Positions 6,763 through 13,822 of a DNA stretch of 32,384 bases are shown here, in pieces. Numbering within the stretch: the stretch's first letter is position 1; each line of letters begins with the position of its first letter. The notes beneath the pieces were generated by a model, which saw nothing but the letters and a program-made list of their open reading frames with translations, searched no databases and was not told the DNA's origin. Where the stretch lies: NCBI GenBank assembly GCA_036394315.1, contig DASWFI010000101.1:1-32384 (forward strand), given 5' to 3'. Made by a program: the position numbers and the translations under genes. Source of the stretch: DASWFI01 sp036394315 (GTDB lineage: Bacteria > Patescibacteriota > Doudnabacteria > UBA920 > O2-02-FULL-48-8).

Positions 6763-9708
6763 TTACTTTTTACCAAGGAAAGCGGGCCAACCAGGCCAAT
6801 CCTTTTTATAAAAATCATAAGGATTAGCGGGCCAACCAGGATGGTCTTTACTAACTTTTTGATATTCTTTTACTGATTTTATCCCCATTTGTAGAACCTC
6901 CGCTCGGCATTGTTGATAAGAAATAAACTTAGACCGAAATTCAGCTCCTCCGAGAAATTCATCCCAGCCTTCCCATTCGGATTTGTAGAGCAACTTTGGT
7001 ACAGCTGGCCACCCGACATGGTTCTTATATGCTTTTCTGTAGTCAGTGCTTAGTTTGATACCCGCCTTAATAACTTCTTCCTTGAGTAGTGTATAGGGTA
7101 GCCGCGGTCCGATTTCTCGTCTTTCTCGTCTTTCTCCTTTTCCAAGAAATTCAGTCCATCCGGGCCATTCTGATCCATAAAATTTTTCTGGTGCAGCAGG
7201 CCATCCACGATGAACTTTATAGGTTTTACTGTAATCACTTCTGGATTGAATACCAGCACCAAACGCTTCTTCTTTCAACCGACCTATCGATAAAAGCTCA
7301 ACAACTTCCTTACTCAAAAAGCTCGGCCATCCTGGCCAGTCAGATTTGTAAGTGGCTTCAGGAGCTGCAGGCCAGCCTTCATGATCTCTATATACTTTTC
7401 TATAATCCGCGTTGGTTATAACTCCAGTTGCTAAGACCTCATTTTTGAGTTCTTCAAGGGGTAAAAATTTGGGTTTTTCGAAAAATTCATCCCATCCGCG
7501 CCATTCGGATTTATAGACCAAATTTGGAGACGATGGCCAATTAGGATTATTTTTATATGCATCCCGGTATTCCAAACCCGTCTTAATTCCCGCTGCCAGT
7601 ACTTCTTTTCTAAATTCCTGGTATGAAAGCATTTTCTCTCGTTCGAAAAATTCATCCCATCCGCGCCATTCGGCTATATAATGTTTGTCCGGTTTTCCGG
7701 GCCATCCTTGATGGTCTCTGTAAATTTTTCTATATTCAGGCCACGTTTCTATTCCAGCATTTTTTACCTCTGCCTTTAATTGATCGTAGGTTCTATATCT
7801 TTCCAGAAACTCCGACCATCCCGGCCACTCGTCTGTATATAAATATTCTGGTTGAGCAATCCAGCCCTGGTGATCTTTATAAACTTTTTTGTAATCTTTA
7901 CTGGTCCTAACTTCCGCAGCCAACACCTCTTCCCTGAATTGAGCAAAAGATAATACACTGGGCCTTTCTAAAAATTCATCCCAATCTACCCACTCTGTTT
8001 CATAAATTTGCGAAGGCGAAGCTGGCCAACCAGGATGTCTCTTATATATTCTCGTGTATTGAGTACTTGATTCCAAACCTGCTTGCCGTACCTCTTTTCT
8101 CAATTGCGTATAAGGAAGAAATTCCTTTTGTCGTTGTTTCTCTATTTCTTGCTCTCGTTCTCGAAACACTCCAACAATCTTCATGATTTCTGTAACGTCT
8201 GTAATAATTTTTAAATTAGCCAAATCTAAAGTAGGGAAGCCTCGATAAACTGTCTCAGATCCCTCACCTTCGTTTTTATCTAGACCAACCCGTTTTTTGG
8301 GATGTAAAAATTCTGCTCCTTCGGCGACATCAGCGAATAACACTGGCGGTTTAGATACACCCCGTCCGTCTTTGTCCAGAAAATCTACTATATATGCATG
8401 TTTCTCCGGATTATTTTCATCTAGCCGAAGAACGCGGCCTCCACGTTGCTCAGCCACAACCCGTGATCTAGTAGGACGCAAATTTAGACAGACACTGGCC
8501 CTCGGCTCATCAAATCCTGCAATCAAAATATCCGCATTACAGAGAACTTTTATTTCTCCATATTTAAATTTTTGTAAAAGTGCCTGTTGCACTTTTTCAG
8601 TCATCTGCCCACTAATATGTGCTGCAGAGATACCAGCTTTTTTAAAATTATTTGCTACTGTGGTCGCATGTTCAACTCCCACGCAGTAAGTTACAGCAGA
8701 ACGGCCTTCAAACATTTTTTTGTATAGCTCAACAGCGGCTTGATTGCGGCCCGCAACATTTATTGCTTTTTCCAATTCCTTCTGAGAATATTCACCGGTA
8801 TTTGAATATGTTTTTACTTGCGAAAGATCGGTTTCAGTCCTAGCAATAAGCGCAGAAAACGATGACAGCAATCTTTCTTCTACTCCTTCCCTGATATTCA
8901 TTGTATGGATTTCGGTCCCAAGCAGGCTTCGTACATTTTTTTCAGGATTATATTCAGGAGTAGCGGTAAATCCCAATCTTAATGAGTCGGAAAATCTGGC
9001 AACAGTCTTCGCTCTTTGATCACTTAGAGAATTATGAACTTCGTCAAGAATCAAACAATCATAATCCTCAGGTTTTATTTTTCCTTCTTTAACTTGTGAT
9101 ACTAAAGAATCATATGTTGTAATTGTCACCTGTCTACCGTGCTCTTTAGCATTTCCATAAATTCTTCCAACATCGAGATCAGAGGCAAATTTCCCAATAG
9201 CACCCTTAGTCTGCTTTATCAGAAGCTTCGTCGGTACAACAACCAATGTTCTCATATTGACCGCTTCAATGAACTCTGTAAACAATACTGTTTTTCCAAC
9301 ACCCGTTGGAAGTTTGATGTAGCCGTCATTCCCCCCTTGTTCAAGAAAATTTCGTAAGTCCTCAAAGGCATTGATTTGACGTGGGCGCAAGGTTTGTTCT
9401 TCACCCTGATAATGATCTTGAATATACCGATCCAAAGAATTTAAGGCGGCTAGCCAACGACGCATTTCTATCAACTCCTTTTCTGAAAGATTGTCTGACC
9501 CTTTTTGTTCTCTAACTAATTTTACATAGGAATCGTAACGACGCGAATATTTTTCTTTGATTTCTTGAATAGACATCTCTAAAATTCCTTCCAGCTTAAC
9601 AGAAGTTGGAACAAGAGAACTTTCAGGTGTATCTAAAATTTGCTCAGCACTATTTAGCTGATTTTCAAGCTCCGGATTAGATTTTCGATATCCTTCACCA
9701 AATGCCAT
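6763..9708 (-). CDS. SF2 helicase with eight C-terminal integrase-type repeats
   Basis: 981 residues. A ~110-residue N-terminal region is partly helical. The helicase core spans ~105-490: LRPRQINAFEDL (upstream motif), LPTGVGKT (Walker A), DEVHN (motif II), LGFTATPE (motif III), and QRGGRVLR (motif VI) after the DILIAGFDEP segment. From ~540 to the end there are eight tandem ~50-58-residue repeats of the pattern hxxhKxEVxxAGIxTxxxYxKxYKxHxGWPxxPxxxYxxEWxGWxEFL. This matches what I know of the phage-integrase repeat unit (PF14882-like) found in recombinases and some helicases. DNA binding by the repeats is inferred. Starts with an extended -10 about 20 nt upstream of the ATG; there is no Shine-Dalgarno. 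No nuclease or methylase gene is adjacent, so a defence role is unproven. Confidence 0.9.
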   Translation of the reverse strand: MAFGEGYRKSNPELENQLNSAEQILDTPESSLVPTSVKLEGILEMSIQEIKEKYSRRYDSYVKLVREQKGSDNLSEKELIEMRRWLAALNSLDRYIQDHYQGEEQTLRPRQINAFEDLRNFLEQGGNDGYIKLPTGVGKTVLFTEFIEAVNMRTLVVVPTKLLIKQTKGAIGKFASDLDVGRIYGNAKEHGRQVTITTYDSLVSQVKEGKIKPEDYDCLILDEVHNSLSDQRAKTVARFSDSLRLGFTATPEYNPEKNVRSLLGTEIHTMNIREGVEERLLSSFSALIARTETDLSQVKTYSNTGEYSQKELEKAINVAGRNQAAVELYKKMFEGRSAVTYCVGVEHATTVANNFKKAGISAAHISGQMTEKVQQALLQKFKYGEIKVLCNADILIAGFDEPRASVCLNLRPTRSRVVAEQRGGRVLRLDENNPEKHAYIVDFLDKDGRGVSKPPVLFADVAEGAEFLHPKKRVGLDKNEGEGSETVYRGFPTLDLANLKIITDVTEIMKIVGVFREREQEIEKQRQKEFLPYTQLRKEVRQAGLESSTQYTRIYKRHPGWPASPSQIYETEWVDWDEFLERPSVLSFAQFREEVLAAEVRTSKDYKKVYKDHQGWIAQPEYLYTDEWPGWSEFLERYRTYDQLKAEVKNAGIETWPEYRKIYRDHQGWPGKPDKHYIAEWRGWDEFFEREKMLSYQEFRKEVLAAGIKTGLEYRDAYKNNPNWPSSPNLVYKSEWRGWDEFFEKPKFLPLEELKNEVLATGVITNADYRKVYRDHEGWPAAPEATYKSDWPGWPSFLSKEVVELLSIGRLKEEAFGAGIQSRSDYSKTYKVHRGWPAAPEKFYGSEWPGWTEFLGKGERRERREIGPRLPYTLLKEEVIKAGIKLSTDYRKAYKNHVGWPAVPKLLYKSEWEGWDEFLGGAEFRSKFISYQQCRAEVLQMGIKSVKEYQKVSKDHPGWPANPYDFYKKDWPGWPAFLGKK

Positions 9709-9728
9709 ATAGTTGGTTTTCTATGAAT

Positions 9729-9759
9729 ATCATACCAAAAAATCGCCTATCAGGCGATT
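9729..9759 (-). promoter_or_regulatory. Terminator fused to extended -10 promoter of the helicase gene
   Basis: On the minus strand AATCGCC, a five-base loop and GGCGATT form a 7-bp hairpin followed by a T-run (9735-9759), and the T-run passes straight into TGGTATGAT (-10 at 9729-9734). The start codon at 9708 is about 13 nt after the predicted +1. The hairpin would end transcripts coming from tRNA-His. Confidence 0.75.
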
Positions 9760-9788
9760 CTTAAAAACCTCAAAAACGTTAAGAAACT

Positions 9789-9891
9789 GAGCTACAGGTT
9801 CTATGTACCGTCAGGCTATGCTTTTTAAAACATTAGAACCTGTCGATTTTATTGGGAAATACTGACGCACCTCGGTCTCACTAACTGGGGT
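9789..9891 (-). repeat. ~103-bp dispersed direct repeat, copy 2, forming the 3' flank of tRNA-His
   Basis: Partner of 4831-4931 in the same orientation, 4.96 kb away. The shared block ends at GGGGT, overlapping the CCCCA 3' end of tRNA-His. AGGTTCTA (9796-9803) and TAGAACCT can pair around a ~35-nt loop. Confidence 0.8.
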
Positions 9892-9960
9892 GCCCGATGG
9901 GAATCGGACCCACGTGACCGCTGCCACAGAGCGGCGTTCTACCATTGAACTACGGGCACC
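9886..9960 (-). tRNA. tRNA-His (anticodon GTG)
   Basis: Complete cloverleaf on the minus strand: acceptor GTGCCCG/CGGGCAC with the extra 5' G (G-1) opposite C73 that identifies tRNA-His, D arm GTTC/GAAC, anticodon arm CCGCT-CTGTGGC-AGCGG with GTG, T arm GTGGG-TCCGATT-CCCAT, and an encoded CCA. The T-loop reads TCCGA where TTCGA is normal, so the usual pseudouridine 55 position is C. The 5' end is five bases after the stop of gene 9965-10279, so they are probably co-transcribed. Confidence 0.96.
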
Positions 9961-9964
9961 ACGA

Positions 9965-10279
9965 TTATTTACGAGTAATCAACGTTCCAAACACTAAGAC
10001 CGTAAAAATTACCAACCAACCCAGCGTATAAAGGAAAAAATTTAATGCTTCGCGTTTTTCCCCATTGAAGTACATAAGTGCCGGGCGGCCTAGCACTAAT
10101 GTTGCCACGATGGTGGCGGACACTACGAACAGCAGAAGCATGGCCAGCGGAATCCAAAAATTATGAGCGTTTCCGAAAAATTTCTGTACATTGAACATAA
10201 GCCAAGCGACAAACGAAACATAAAGCACAACCAAAACCGCGTGACCCAAACTATGAACGATTGAATTTTTATTATCCAT
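9965..10279 (-). CDS. Small three-helix membrane protein between two tRNA genes
   Basis: 104 residues, no family recognised. Three hydrophobic segments at about 13-33, 42-63 and 82-102, with a short charged loop (NGEKREA) between the second and third. Uncharacterised three-TM proteins of this size and pattern are frequent in Patescibacteria. It lies between tRNA-Arg (31 nt upstream) and tRNA-His (4 nt downstream) on the same strand, which suggests one transcript cut by tRNA processing. The function cannot be inferred. Confidence 0.8.
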   Translation of the reverse strand: MDNKNSIVHSLGHAVLVVLYVSFVAWLMFNVQKFFGNAHNFWIPLAMLLLFVVSATIVATLVLGRPALMYFNGEKREALNFFLYTLGWLVIFTVLVFGTLITRK

Positions 10280-10310
10280 AAATTCAAATTAATTCTCTGG
10301 AAACATTTTC

Positions 10311-10385
10311 TGGTGCCCTCGGGAGGAATCGAACCTCCATCAGTGGCTTAGAAGTCCACAGTTTTATCCATTAAACTACAAGGGC
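10311..10385 (-). tRNA. tRNA-Arg (anticodon TCT)
   Basis: Complete cloverleaf on the minus strand: acceptor GCCCTTG/CGAGGGC (one U-G pair), D arm GTTT/AAAC, anticodon loop CTTCTAA, T arm GGAGG-TTCGATT-CCTCC, discriminator A and encoded CCA. The last anticodon-stem pair (31-39) is A-G, a mismatch. Its first ten bases overlap the end of the HNH reading frame. Confidence 0.95.
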
Positions 10386-10687
10386 TTAGTTCTACCAAAA
10401 CTATTAAATTGAAAATAAGTCTTTCTTCTATGGCAATTAGCACATCTTAATTCACATTTCTTGATTTCTTTCAATACTGAATTCCATGTATAATGCCCTG
10501 ACAGTAGTCTAGATATCTGCTTAAATTTATTACTCGGTCTTACGTGATCAAATTCTAGAACTATTGGATCTTTTTTTCCGCAATCCAAGCATGATTTATT
10601 TGCTAAAAAATTGAACAATTCTGCATGGACTTTTTACACGATGTGTTTTTTGTGCTTCGTAAAGATCTTTCTGTGTTTATGAGGCAT
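10376..10687 (-). pseudogene. HNH endonuclease gene with an in-frame stop codon
   Basis: An open frame from TTG at 10618 to TAG at 10376 encodes ~80 residues of an HNH nuclease: first zinc pair CLDC, catalytic FDHV, second zinc pair CANCHRRK. Extending the same frame upstream gives ATG at 10685-10687 with GGAAGG before it and 17 codons of a basic leader (MPHKHRKIF...), broken by TAA at 10634-10636, then KVHAELFNFL joining the domain. Short HNH proteins of this type usually have such a basic leader, so a nonsense mutation (or a sequencing error) is likely; restart at TTG 10618 is the alternative. The stop codon lies within tRNA-Arg. Confidence 0.7.
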
Positions 10688-10814
10688 ATAAGCCTTCCAA
10701 CCGCCATTATTAATTAAAATCCCCACACAGTGGAGATAGGAAATTGCGTAAATGCTGTGTCAGATACGCCTTATACTGCTTATATTGTACCCCTTTTCGC
10801 TCAAAAGTCAATAT

Positions 10815-10846
10815 AATCGCCCTAAACGCGGTTTTTTTGTTATGAT
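10815..10846 (+). promoter_or_regulatory. Terminator-like stem fused to extended -10 promoter
   Basis: AATCGC (10815-10820) pairs with GCGGTT (10828-10833, one U-G), followed by a T-run and then TGTTATGAT (-10 at 10841-10846). The ATG at 10853 is only 6 nt after the -10, so the transcript should start at or beside the start codon. Confidence 0.65.
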
Positions 10847-10852
10847 TAGGTT

Positions 10853-11815
10853 ATGATTGTAAAGAATCTGATACTCAACTCAATAAAACCTGTTTTGGAT
10901 AGTGGTAAATTTGTTGGTATAAATCAAAACAAGATAACCGAGCTCGCAAATAAGATTAAGGGATATCCTTTGCCTGTCTGGGACAACTCCTTGCAATTTT
11001 TGGGTGATGCTAAACAGACTGCTCAATATTATTTTTTTGTTGATAGTATCAATTTTTGTTTCTGGGCGGAGAAAGGCAAAGAAAGGTGGAGTTTTCAAAA
11101 AGATGGTGAATGGTTACAAGGCTATTACGCATATTCCTATGCAATAAAAAAGGCCTTTGAGCAAAACCCTAATTTTTTTAAAGCTGAATATCTTGCTGAG
11201 CTTTCCTTTGATGAATTTGCTAAAATTTTTGAATGTAAAAATAAATTACTATTGCTCGAACAAAGGCATAAAATTATAAACGAAAACTTTGCTATTCTAG
11301 AAAAACAATTTGGTGGTGAAGCAATGGGTTTAATTCAATCGGCTCATAGTGATGTAAATACATTAGTAAATTCTATTATTAATGCTTTCCCAACATTTCA
11401 GGATTGGATCATGAAGGATGGTTCTAGGATTTATTTCTTAAAACGAGCTCAGATTTTCGTAAGCGATTTGTATTATGCCTTTCAAGGTAAGGCATCTGGT
11501 CATTTTAGCAACATGGAAGATTTGGCTATTTTTGCTGATTACAAATTACCTCAGTTTTTACAAGCTGAAGGTATTTTGGAGTATAACGAAGAGTTGTTGG
11601 ACAAAGTAAAGGATGAAAAACTAATTATGCCTGGTTCACAAGAAGAAATAGAGATTAGGGCCAACACTATTTATGCGAGCGAACTTTTACGACAAGAGCT
11701 GGAAGGACTTAGGAGAAAACTAACAAGCAACGAACTAGACTGGATACTATGGGTACAAGCAAAACAAACTAAATTCAGTATACCTCACCATAAAACAATT
11801 ACAATAAATTATTAG
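10853..11815 (+). CDS. Queuosine-salvage family protein (Q nucleosidase, DUF2419/Qng1-like)
   Basis: 320 residues, close to the family length. Diagnostic stretches: FLGDAKQTAQYYFFVDSINF followed by CFW near residue 50, LKRAQIFVSDLYYAF near 195, and LAIFADYKLPQFLQ near 225. Known members release queuine from queuosine-5'-phosphate (or queuosine), feeding the base to tRNA-guanine transglycosylase. Cytoplasmic, no signal peptide. No tgt or queuine transporter gene is visible in the window, but tRNA-His(GUG), a standard Q-modified tRNA, is encoded 0.9 kb away. Predicted leaderless. The gene is followed by gene-end element C and a terminator. Family call is firm; exact substrate is inferred. Confidence 0.88.
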   Translation: MIVKNLILNSIKPVLDSGKFVGINQNKITELANKIKGYPLPVWDNSLQFLGDAKQTAQYYFFVDSINFCFWAEKGKERWSFQKDGEWLQGYYAYSYAIKKAFEQNPNFFKAEYLAELSFDEFAKIFECKNKLLLLEQRHKIINENFAILEKQFGGEAMGLIQSAHSDVNTLVNSIINAFPTFQDWIMKDGSRIYFLKRAQIFVSDLYYAFQGKASGHFSNMEDLAIFADYKLPQFLQAEGILEYNEELLDKVKDEKLIMPGSQEEIEIRANTIYASELLRQELEGLRRKLTSNELDWILWVQAKQTKFSIPHHKTITINY

Positions 11816-11837
11816 ACTGCTTGTACAACAGCAGTTT

Positions 11838-11864
11838 TAACATCCTTCACTATGCGACCCCAAT
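11838..11864 (+). repeat. Gene-end element, set 1, copy C
   Basis: AACATCCTTCACTATGCGAC followed by CCCAATA, beginning 22 nt after the queuosine-salvage stop and ending a few bases before the terminator stem. A small inverted pair ACTGC...GCAGT (11816-11835) lies between stop and element. Confidence 0.7.
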
Positions 11865-11866
11865 AA

Positions 11867-11896
11867 AAGCCTCAATTGAAAAGTTGGGGTTTTTTA
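11867..11896 (+). terminator. Rho-independent terminator of gene 10853-11815
   Basis: AAGCCTCAA (11867-11875) pairs with TTGGGGTTT (11884-11892) including two U-G pairs, followed by a T-run to 11895. Confidence 0.8.
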
Positions 11897-11926
11897 TATT
11901 GACCGCACCAGGAAGTTTGATTAAGC

Positions 11927-11932
11927 TATAAT
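11927..11932 (+). promoter_or_regulatory. -10 box of gene 11953-12555
   Basis: AGCTATAAT with TATAAT at 11927-11932, 20 nt before the ATG. No convincing -35 at normal spacing. Confidence 0.45.
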
Positions 11933-11952
11933 TAGTAAGTAAATTATTTTAT

Positions 11953-12555
11953 ATGAGAAAATTAATAGTTTTAACATTTGTGTCACTTGATGGGGTTATG
12001 CAAGCTCCTGGTGGCAAAGGCGAGGACCCTTCAGGCGGCTTTGACCTTGAAGGATGGACGGTACCACTCTTCGACGAAGTTTTAGGTAACGAAATGGGGA
12101 AACAAATGGGTCTGCCCTTCGATTTACTGCTGGGCAGAAAGACCTACGATATATTTGCAGCGTATTGGCCGCAGCATAATGATGAAGTGGGGCAAGGCCT
12201 TAATAAAGCTACTAAATATGTCGTCAGTAATGGCACGGTTAATACAGAATGGAAAGAGACTATCCAAATAAAGGGCGATGTGGTCGCAGAAATACGGAAG
12301 CTCAAACAGCAAGCTGGCCCAATGATCCAGGTTCACGGGAGTAGTAATCTGCTTCAAACTTTACTCGCCAATGATTTAGTTGATGAGTTATGGTTAAAGA
12401 TATTCCCCCTCACACTAGGTAAGGGTAAACGGTTATTTAGCGAAGGGACTAGAAGCGCGGCCTTCAAGCTTATGGAATCCAAGAGCACGCCAAGCGGCGT
12501 GATTATTGCGTCTTACAAAAGGGATGGTGAACTCAAGTCAGGCTCTTTTACCTAG
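11953..12555 (+). CDS. Dihydrofolate-reductase-family protein (RibD C-terminal-like)
   Basis: 200 residues, one domain. Typical start RKLIVLTFVSLDGVMQAPGG, then LPFDLLLGRKTYDIFAAYWP, the strand-turn KYVVSNG, a glycine-rich IQVHGSSNLLQTLL, and LWLKIFPLTLGKGKRLF near the C terminus. This is the YyaP/YwjB-like group that shares the fold of DHFR and the RibD reductase domain and probably binds NADPH; folate reduction has not been shown for it. No signal peptide. Lies between the terminator of the queuosine gene and the promoter of the phosphoesterase, so it is likely a single-gene unit. Confidence 0.9.
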   Translation: MRKLIVLTFVSLDGVMQAPGGKGEDPSGGFDLEGWTVPLFDEVLGNEMGKQMGLPFDLLLGRKTYDIFAAYWPQHNDEVGQGLNKATKYVVSNGTVNTEWKETIQIKGDVVAEIRKLKQQAGPMIQVHGSSNLLQTLLANDLVDELWLKIFPLTLGKGKRLFSEGTRSAAFKLMESKSTPSGVIIASYKRDGELKSGSFT

Positions 12556-12582
12556 AGGACATTAGCTTAGGTTAGTGGTTTT

Positions 12583-12591
12583 TGTTATGAT
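12583..12591 (+). promoter_or_regulatory. Extended -10 promoter, leaderless start of the phosphoesterase
   Basis: TGTTATGAT directly after a T-rich tract, with TATGAT at 12586-12591 and the ATG at 12598, six bases later. Confidence 0.6.
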
Positions 12592-12597
12592 TGACCC

Positions 12598-13695
12598 ATG
12601 AAAAAATCTCAGATAATCTTCTTTGTATCCCTCATATTCACCATTCTCCTGCTTACGCACATCGTGGTCTACAAAGGATTGATTTTTATTTTCCCAATCA
12701 GCTCACAGTCGCTGTTAATCATATTGAAAATTTTGACTGTTGTCTTGTCTCTTTCATTCGTCGGATCGTTATTGCTTTCATCCAGATACAGCAATTTCTT
12801 CACAAAGATTTTCTATCCCAGCATGGCAACTTGGCTGGGTTTTCTATTGTACCTATTTTTAGTTTCAATAATTTTGGGTTTATTAAGTATCTTTAGAATC
12901 CACGTGTTAGTCTTTGATGAAATTTTGTTTGGATTGGCTATCCTCATAGCTATTTACGGGTTCGTGCATGAAAAAAAGATTTATATGGTCACAACAAAAA
13001 TAGAACTCCCAAATCTACCCGAATTTTGGAAAGATAAAAAAATTATATTTGTTTCCGATTTGCATTTGGGACATATCCACGGTAGAAAATTTGCCCAAAA
13101 AGTAGCCGATAAAATACACGGGCTCAATCCGGATCTCCTCCTCATTGGCGGCGATCTTTACGATGGTGTCGTGGTCGATAAGCAAAGAATCATCGAGCCT
13201 CTGAAAAAATTAAATCCAAGCCTTGGCATCTACTTTGTCACTGGCAACCACGATGGCTTCACCACCGAAGATACCGACCAAGACGTTTTGACTATCAGCC
13301 AGTCTGGAATCAAAGTCTTGCAAAATGAAATTATAAACATCAACGGCCTGCAAATTATCGGTGTCAACTATCGAGATACGGCCAATCGGCAAAATTTTAC
13401 CGAAATTTTAAATGGAATCAACATTAATCCTAAGCAACCCTCGATCCTGCTGAAGCATGTGCCGGACAATGTCGATATTGGGGCAGAAAAGGGTATCTCC
13501 TTGATGCTTTGCGGGCACACTCATCGGGCCCAAGTCTGGCCATTTCAATTTATCCCTAGACTTGTTTATAAACACTTCGACTATGGATTAAAGGAGTCGG
13601 GTCAGATGAAAGTATTTACTTCCAGCGGAGTTGGCACTTGGGGTCCGCCGTTTCGAGTGGGAACAAATTCGGAAATAGTTACTATCGTTTTCTAG
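12598..13695 (+). CDS. Membrane metallophosphoesterase (YaeI/YkuE-like)
   Basis: 365 residues. Four hydrophobic segments in the first ~130 residues, then a calcineurin-like phosphoesterase domain from ~150 with all motifs: SDLHLGHIHG, GGDLYDG, TGNHDG, LLKHVP and CGHTHRAQ. These residues bind two metal ions. Relatives act on phospholipid headgroups or lipid-linked intermediates at the membrane; the substrate here is not known. The C terminus VGTWGPPFRVGTNSEIV is also typical of the family. Leaderless start predicted; followed without any gap by gene-end element D. Confidence 0.92.
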   Translation: MKKSQIIFFVSLIFTILLLTHIVVYKGLIFIFPISSQSLLIILKILTVVLSLSFVGSLLLSSRYSNFFTKIFYPSMATWLGFLLYLFLVSIILGLLSIFRIHVLVFDEILFGLAILIAIYGFVHEKKIYMVTTKIELPNLPEFWKDKKIIFVSDLHLGHIHGRKFAQKVADKIHGLNPDLLLIGGDLYDGVVVDKQRIIEPLKKLNPSLGIYFVTGNHDGFTTEDTDQDVLTISQSGIKVLQNEIININGLQIIGVNYRDTANRQNFTEILNGININPKQPSILLKHVPDNVDIGAEKGISLMLCGHTHRAQVWPFQFIPRLVYKHFDYGLKESGQMKVFTSSGVGTWGPPFRVGTNSEIVTIVF

Positions 13696-13724
13696 CAAAC
13701 ATCCTGCACAATGCGACCCCAATA
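13696..13724 (+). repeat. Gene-end element, set 1, copy D
   Basis: CAAACATCCTGCACAATGCG followed by ACCCCAATA, beginning on the base after the phosphoesterase stop. It differs from copy A (12.6 kb away, opposite strand) at one position over the first 23 bases. Confidence 0.75.
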
Positions 13725-13738
13725 GGAATCTAACTAAG

Positions 13739-13764
13739 AATCGCCCACAAGGAGGTTTTTTTGT
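13739..13764 (+). terminator. Terminator of the phosphoesterase gene
   Basis: AATCGCC (13739-13745) pairs with GGAGGTT (13751-13757) with one mismatch and one U-G pair, followed by TTTTTTG. Confidence 0.65.
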
Positions 13765-13767
13765 TGC

Positions 13768-13809
13768 TTGACAATATTCGTTAGGTAGCTTATGATTAGT
13801 TAGCTAATC
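13768..13809 (+). promoter_or_regulatory. Sigma70-type promoter with overlapping MarR operator
   Basis: TTGACA (13768-13773), 17-nt spacer, TATGAT (13791-13796). Two overlapping inverted repeats cover the -10 and start site: TTAGGTAGC...GTTAGCTAA (13781-13807, 7 of 9 matched) and the perfect GATTAG-4-CTAATC (13794-13809). Dyads in this place are usual for autoregulated MarR-family operons. This is the strongest consensus promoter in the window. Confidence 0.75.
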
Positions 13810-13822
13810 ATTTATCAATTTT

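Noticed and set aside
6763..9708. Restriction-modification or known defence operon around the helicase
   Set aside because: Neighbours are a hydrolase and a secreted protein; no methylase, nuclease or specificity subunit is adjacent.
1054..13724. Integron cassette array with attC sites
   Set aside because: Elements follow gene ends in gene orientation as attC sites do, but genes alternate strands, no integrase is present, and the typical paired R/L core sites are not visible.
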